DNA of 8,730 bases from Bdellovibrionales bacterium (GTDB lineage Bacteria; Bdellovibrionota; UBA1018). Under the pieces are notes generated by a model. It worked only from the letters and a program-made list of their open reading frames with translations, did no database searches and had not been told where the DNA came from. The stretch covers positions 1 to 8,730 of the forward strand of contig JAGWZD010000064.1 in assembly GCA_018968995.1 (NCBI GenBank), read 5' to 3'. Both the position numbers and the translations under genes were made by a program. This document shows, in pieces, positions 6,509 to 8,730 of the stretch (within the stretch, counting starts at the first letter, position 1; each line of letters begins with the position of its first letter).

Positions 6509-7303
6509 ATGAGATCTGTTGAATATAACCTTCCTCAACTTGGTGTAAATATCGATCACATTGCCACTTTGAGGCAGCTTCGTGGCACCCCTTATCCGAG
6601 CATCACAGAGACCACCCGTTTAGCGGTTGAGGGCGGTGCAGATCAAATTACGATCCACTTAAGAGAGGACAGGCGACATATTCAGGACTCCGATGTCCGT
6701 GAGATACGGGCGCTTCTGGGAAACCCTCTTCGAGCTCGCCTCAATTTCGAAATGGCGGCGAATGATGAGATGTTAAAAATCGCCAGAAAGACAAAGCCCG
6801 AGTGGGCTTGTTTGGTACCTGAAAAACGGCTCGAGTTGACGACAGAGGGGGGCCTAGCTCTAGATAAAAACGAGAGACGTATTCGACGGGCGATCGAAGG
6901 GCTAAAGAGCTCTGGGATACACGTTAGCCTTTTTATTGAGCCCACAATTAAGGCGGTCCGAATCAGCCAAAAGTGGGGGGCCGATGCTGTAGAGCTTCAC
7001 ACCGGCAGATACTGTCTCGAAACACAGCGCAAAGGCGCAAGCAGCTCGGCGGGCCAGAAGCGAGTTTCTCAGCAATTAAAGCGCATCGAAGACGCCGCTA
7101 GAGCGGGAATCGAGAGTGGGATACTGGTTCATGCCGGTCACGGTTTTGACTACGAAAACGTTCGTGCTGTGGCTGCCCTGACAAACAATGGTGCACCGAT
7201 GATTCGAGAGTATAATATCGGGCACGCGATTGTTTGCCGTGCTGCGATGGTAGGCTTATCTCGCGCCGTCCGTGAGATGAAATCGGCCATCCTAGCACCT
7301 TGA
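6509..7303 (+). CDS. pdxJ: Pyridoxine 5'-phosphate synthase PdxJ
   Basis: PdxJ condenses 3-amino-2-oxopropyl phosphate with 1-deoxy-D-xylulose 5-phosphate to form pyridoxine 5'-phosphate in the DXP-dependent vitamin B6 pathway. The 264-residue protein (E. coli about 243) is a TIM barrel with the family signatures LGVNIDHIATLRQLRGTPYP (11-30), HLREDRRHIQDSDV (50-63), CLVPEKRLELTTEGGL (101-116), AGHGFDYENV (209-218) and EYNIGHAIVCRA (234-245). The catalytic residues align with E. coli: His50 with His45, Glu81 with Glu72, and His211 with His193. A small extension of about 8 residues (KGASSSAGQKR region, 175-185) lies in the loop before the AGH motif. ATG 6509 is preceded by GGGGTG (6496-6501) at 7-base spacing, and this overlaps the glmM stop. 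Presence of PdxJ implies the DXP-dependent route rather than PdxS/PdxT. The usual neighbour acpS does not follow. Confidence 0.97.
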   Translation: MRSVEYNLPQLGVNIDHIATLRQLRGTPYPSITETTRLAVEGGADQITIHLREDRRHIQDSDVREIRALLGNPLRARLNFEMAANDEMLKIARKTKPEWACLVPEKRLELTTEGGLALDKNERRIRRAIEGLKSSGIHVSLFIEPTIKAVRISQKWGADAVELHTGRYCLETQRKGASSSAGQKRVSQQLKRIEDAARAGIESGILVHAGHGFDYENVRAVAALTNNGAPMIREYNIGHAIVCRAAMVGLSRAVREMKSAILAP

Positions 7304-7334
7304 GGTTGCTGGCGGACTGCTGCACACTATTCCT

Positions 7335-8730
7335 ATGTCGCTACACCACCATTCTCAAATTCCCATACGCGTCTGTACGGCTGAGGAGATGCGCGAACTA
7401 GACCGTATCTCCGAACAGGACTATGGTATTGATGCCGTTCTTCTGATGGAAAACGCTGGTCGTGCGGCCGCCCAAATTTTACTCGAGAATTTACCGCATG
7501 CTGGTGATCGATCAGAGATTCTAGTTTTTGCTGGTAAAGGCAATAACGCAGGAGATGCATTTGTTGTCGCTCGAAGGCTGATGTCTCTAGAGCGTCGGGT
7601 GCGGGTCTTTCATCTCGACAATGGCTCGCAGTATCGGGGTGCTACCGCTCGAAATTTTGAGATCCTCAAGAAAATGAAAGCTAAACTGACTCCGATTGAG
7701 GGAGTCGGTGAGCTAGAAGAGTTTTTCCGCACGACTAACGGACCCTTTACCGCAGTGGATGGTATCCTCGGCACAGGCCTTAAGGGCGATATTGAGGGGA
7801 TATTTTATGATGTTGTACGGCTGATTAACGAAAACGTGGATGAAGTAGTGGCCCTGGATATTCCAACCGGGGTGAGTGGAAATAGCGGTTCGATTCATGG
7901 GGCCGCCATACAAGCGACTCTCACTGTCTCTTTTGGATTTCCAAAACTCGGGCATTTCCTTCCGCCTGGAGCCAGTAAGCGCGGAAAACTGGTTAACGTC
8001 GACATCTCCCTTCCTCCTCGCTTTCGTAAAGAGGGAGATAAATTTCTTCTCATGCCGGGCAGAATGGCCGAACTGATTCAACAGCGCGATCGTTACGGTC
8101 ACAAGAACTCTTTCGGGCATACACTACTGATTGGCGGAAGCCGAGGTAGAGTTGGTGCCATCAGTATGGCGGCTAGAGCCTGCCATCGGATGGGGACAGG
8201 ACTGGTCACCGTCGCCACATGGGAAGATTGTCTAGATACACTGATGATCAAGCTCCCAGACGAGACCATGTCGGTAGCGCTTCCATCAGATCAAAAGGAG
8301 ATTGAAAGCTATCGCAAGTTCTTTGCGAACTACAGTTGTGTGGTGATTGGTCCAGGTCTTGGAGCGCATCCCGGAGGAAAACGAATCGTGCAAGAAGTTC
8401 TGGGTGGATTTCAAGGCCCAGTTGTACTTGATGCTGATGCGCTGAATATCGTCGCCGATCACAAGCTCTATGACTATTTGGTCGCCAGAAAACACCCTAC
8501 AGTGTTAACGCCGCATCCCGGAGAAATGGCCCGACTTCTTGAAGTGAGCAAAGAATCTGTTGTTGAAGACCCCATTCAAGCCCTGAAGGCCGCTGTTTCG
8601 AAAACCCACTCGATCGTTCTTCTCAAGGGTGCAGCAACATTGATTTCATCGCCCGATGAGGTTTTGTACCTCAACCATTACCCCAATGATGGAATGGCCA
8701 CTGCCGGTAGCGGTGATGTTTTAGCAGGGA
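7335..8730 (+). CDS. nnr: Bifunctional NAD(P)HX epimerase/dehydratase (Nnr), 3' end cut off
   Basis: Nnr repairs hydrated NADH and NADPH. The N-terminal YjeF_N domain epimerises R- and S-NAD(P)HX, and the C-terminal ribokinase-like domain dehydrates S-NAD(P)HX using ATP or ADP. The reading frame is open for 465 codons to the window edge. The epimerase part has TAEEMRELD (15-23), MENAGRAAA (38-46), GKGNNAGDAFVVARR (67-81), DGILGTGLKG (142-151) and ALDIPTGVSGNSG (173-185). The dehydratase part begins near 240 with GHTLLIGGSRGRVGAISMAA (261-280), then VIGPGLG (337-343), VLDADALN (364-371), TPHPGEMARL (392-401), LLKGAATLI (429-437) and the catalytic AGSGDVLAG (457-465). About 40 residues are probably missing. 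ATG 7335 fits the family N-terminus. No strong ribosome site precedes it, and an in-frame TAG at 7293-7295 limits extension. The gene lies 31 bases after pdxJ. In E. coli nnr is followed by tsaE, which is a reasonable expectation beyond the edge. Confidence 0.96.
   Translation, partial: MSLHHHSQIPIRVCTAEEMRELDRISEQDYGIDAVLLMENAGRAAAQILLENLPHAGDRSEILVFAGKGNNAGDAFVVARRLMSLERRVRVFHLDNGSQYRGATARNFEILKKMKAKLTPIEGVGELEEFFRTTNGPFTAVDGILGTGLKGDIEGIFYDVVRLINENVDEVVALDIPTGVSGNSGSIHGAAIQATLTVSFGFPKLGHFLPPGASKRGKLVNVDISLPPRFRKEGDKFLLMPGRMAELIQQRDRYGHKNSFGHTLLIGGSRGRVGAISMAARACHRMGTGLVTVATWEDCLDTLMIKLPDETMSVALPSDQKEIESYRKFFANYSCVVIGPGLGAHPGGKRIVQEVLGGFQGPVVLDADALNIVADHKLYDYLVARKHPTVLTPHPGEMARLLEVSKESVVEDPIQALKAAVSKTHSIVLLKGAATLISSPDEVLYLNHYPNDGMATAGSGDVLAG

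Noticed and set aside
7713..8120. A 135-codon minus-strand open frame inside nnr
   Set aside because: It is antisense to the conserved end of the epimerase and start of the dehydratase domain. It has no recognisable motifs.
1..8730. CRISPR arrays, insertion sequences, toxin-antitoxin or phage-defence genes
   Set aside because: No repeated spacers, transposase motifs, terminal repeats or defence-type proteins were seen. Nearly the whole window is accounted for by housekeeping genes.

Overview
The window is a compact, co-directional block of housekeeping genes at medium G+C from a bacterium that looks Gram-negative. Read left to right, the order is a divergent CAU-anticodon tRNA (minus strand), then tilS, ftsH, cdaA, cdaR (YbbR family), glmM, pdxJ and the 5' part of a bifunctional NAD(P)HX repair gene (nnr), which the right edge cuts. 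From memory of gene neighbourhoods, this order is typical of Deltaproteobacteria in the old sense (Geobacter- or Myxococcus-like groups and Bdellovibrionota). The pairing of cdaA-cdaR-glmM with an E. coli-like pdxJ also points there rather than to Firmicutes or enterobacteria. The exact lineage cannot be fixed from this sequence alone.

Layout: bases 1-98 are an unassigned left edge. The tRNA occupies 99-175 on the minus strand, with its 5' end only about 10 bases from the longest possible tilS start. The seven plus-strand genes then follow with gaps of 62, 24, -8, 27, 6 and 31 bases. No convincing intrinsic terminator was seen between them, so one or two long transcripts are likely. A weak sigma70-like promoter candidate lies in the tilS-ftsH gap.

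How the genes fit together: TilS modifies the CAU anticodon of tRNA-Ile2. FtsH is the membrane AAA+ metalloprotease. CdaA makes cyclic di-AMP at the membrane, CdaR is its usual membrane-anchored partner, and GlmM makes glucosamine-1-phosphate for UDP-GlcNAc (peptidoglycan and LPS). In Firmicutes GlmM also binds and inhibits CdaA. PdxJ closes the pyridoxine 5'-phosphate ring, and Nnr repairs hydrated NAD(P)H.

I found no undescribed system here. The points worth a second look are modest. Two genes often found in this cluster are absent (folP between ftsH and cdaA, acpS between pdxJ and nnr). GlmM carries an insertion of about 21 residues. A CAU tRNA with an A31-C39 mismatch sits head to head with tilS. 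There are small motif changes in TilS and Nnr.
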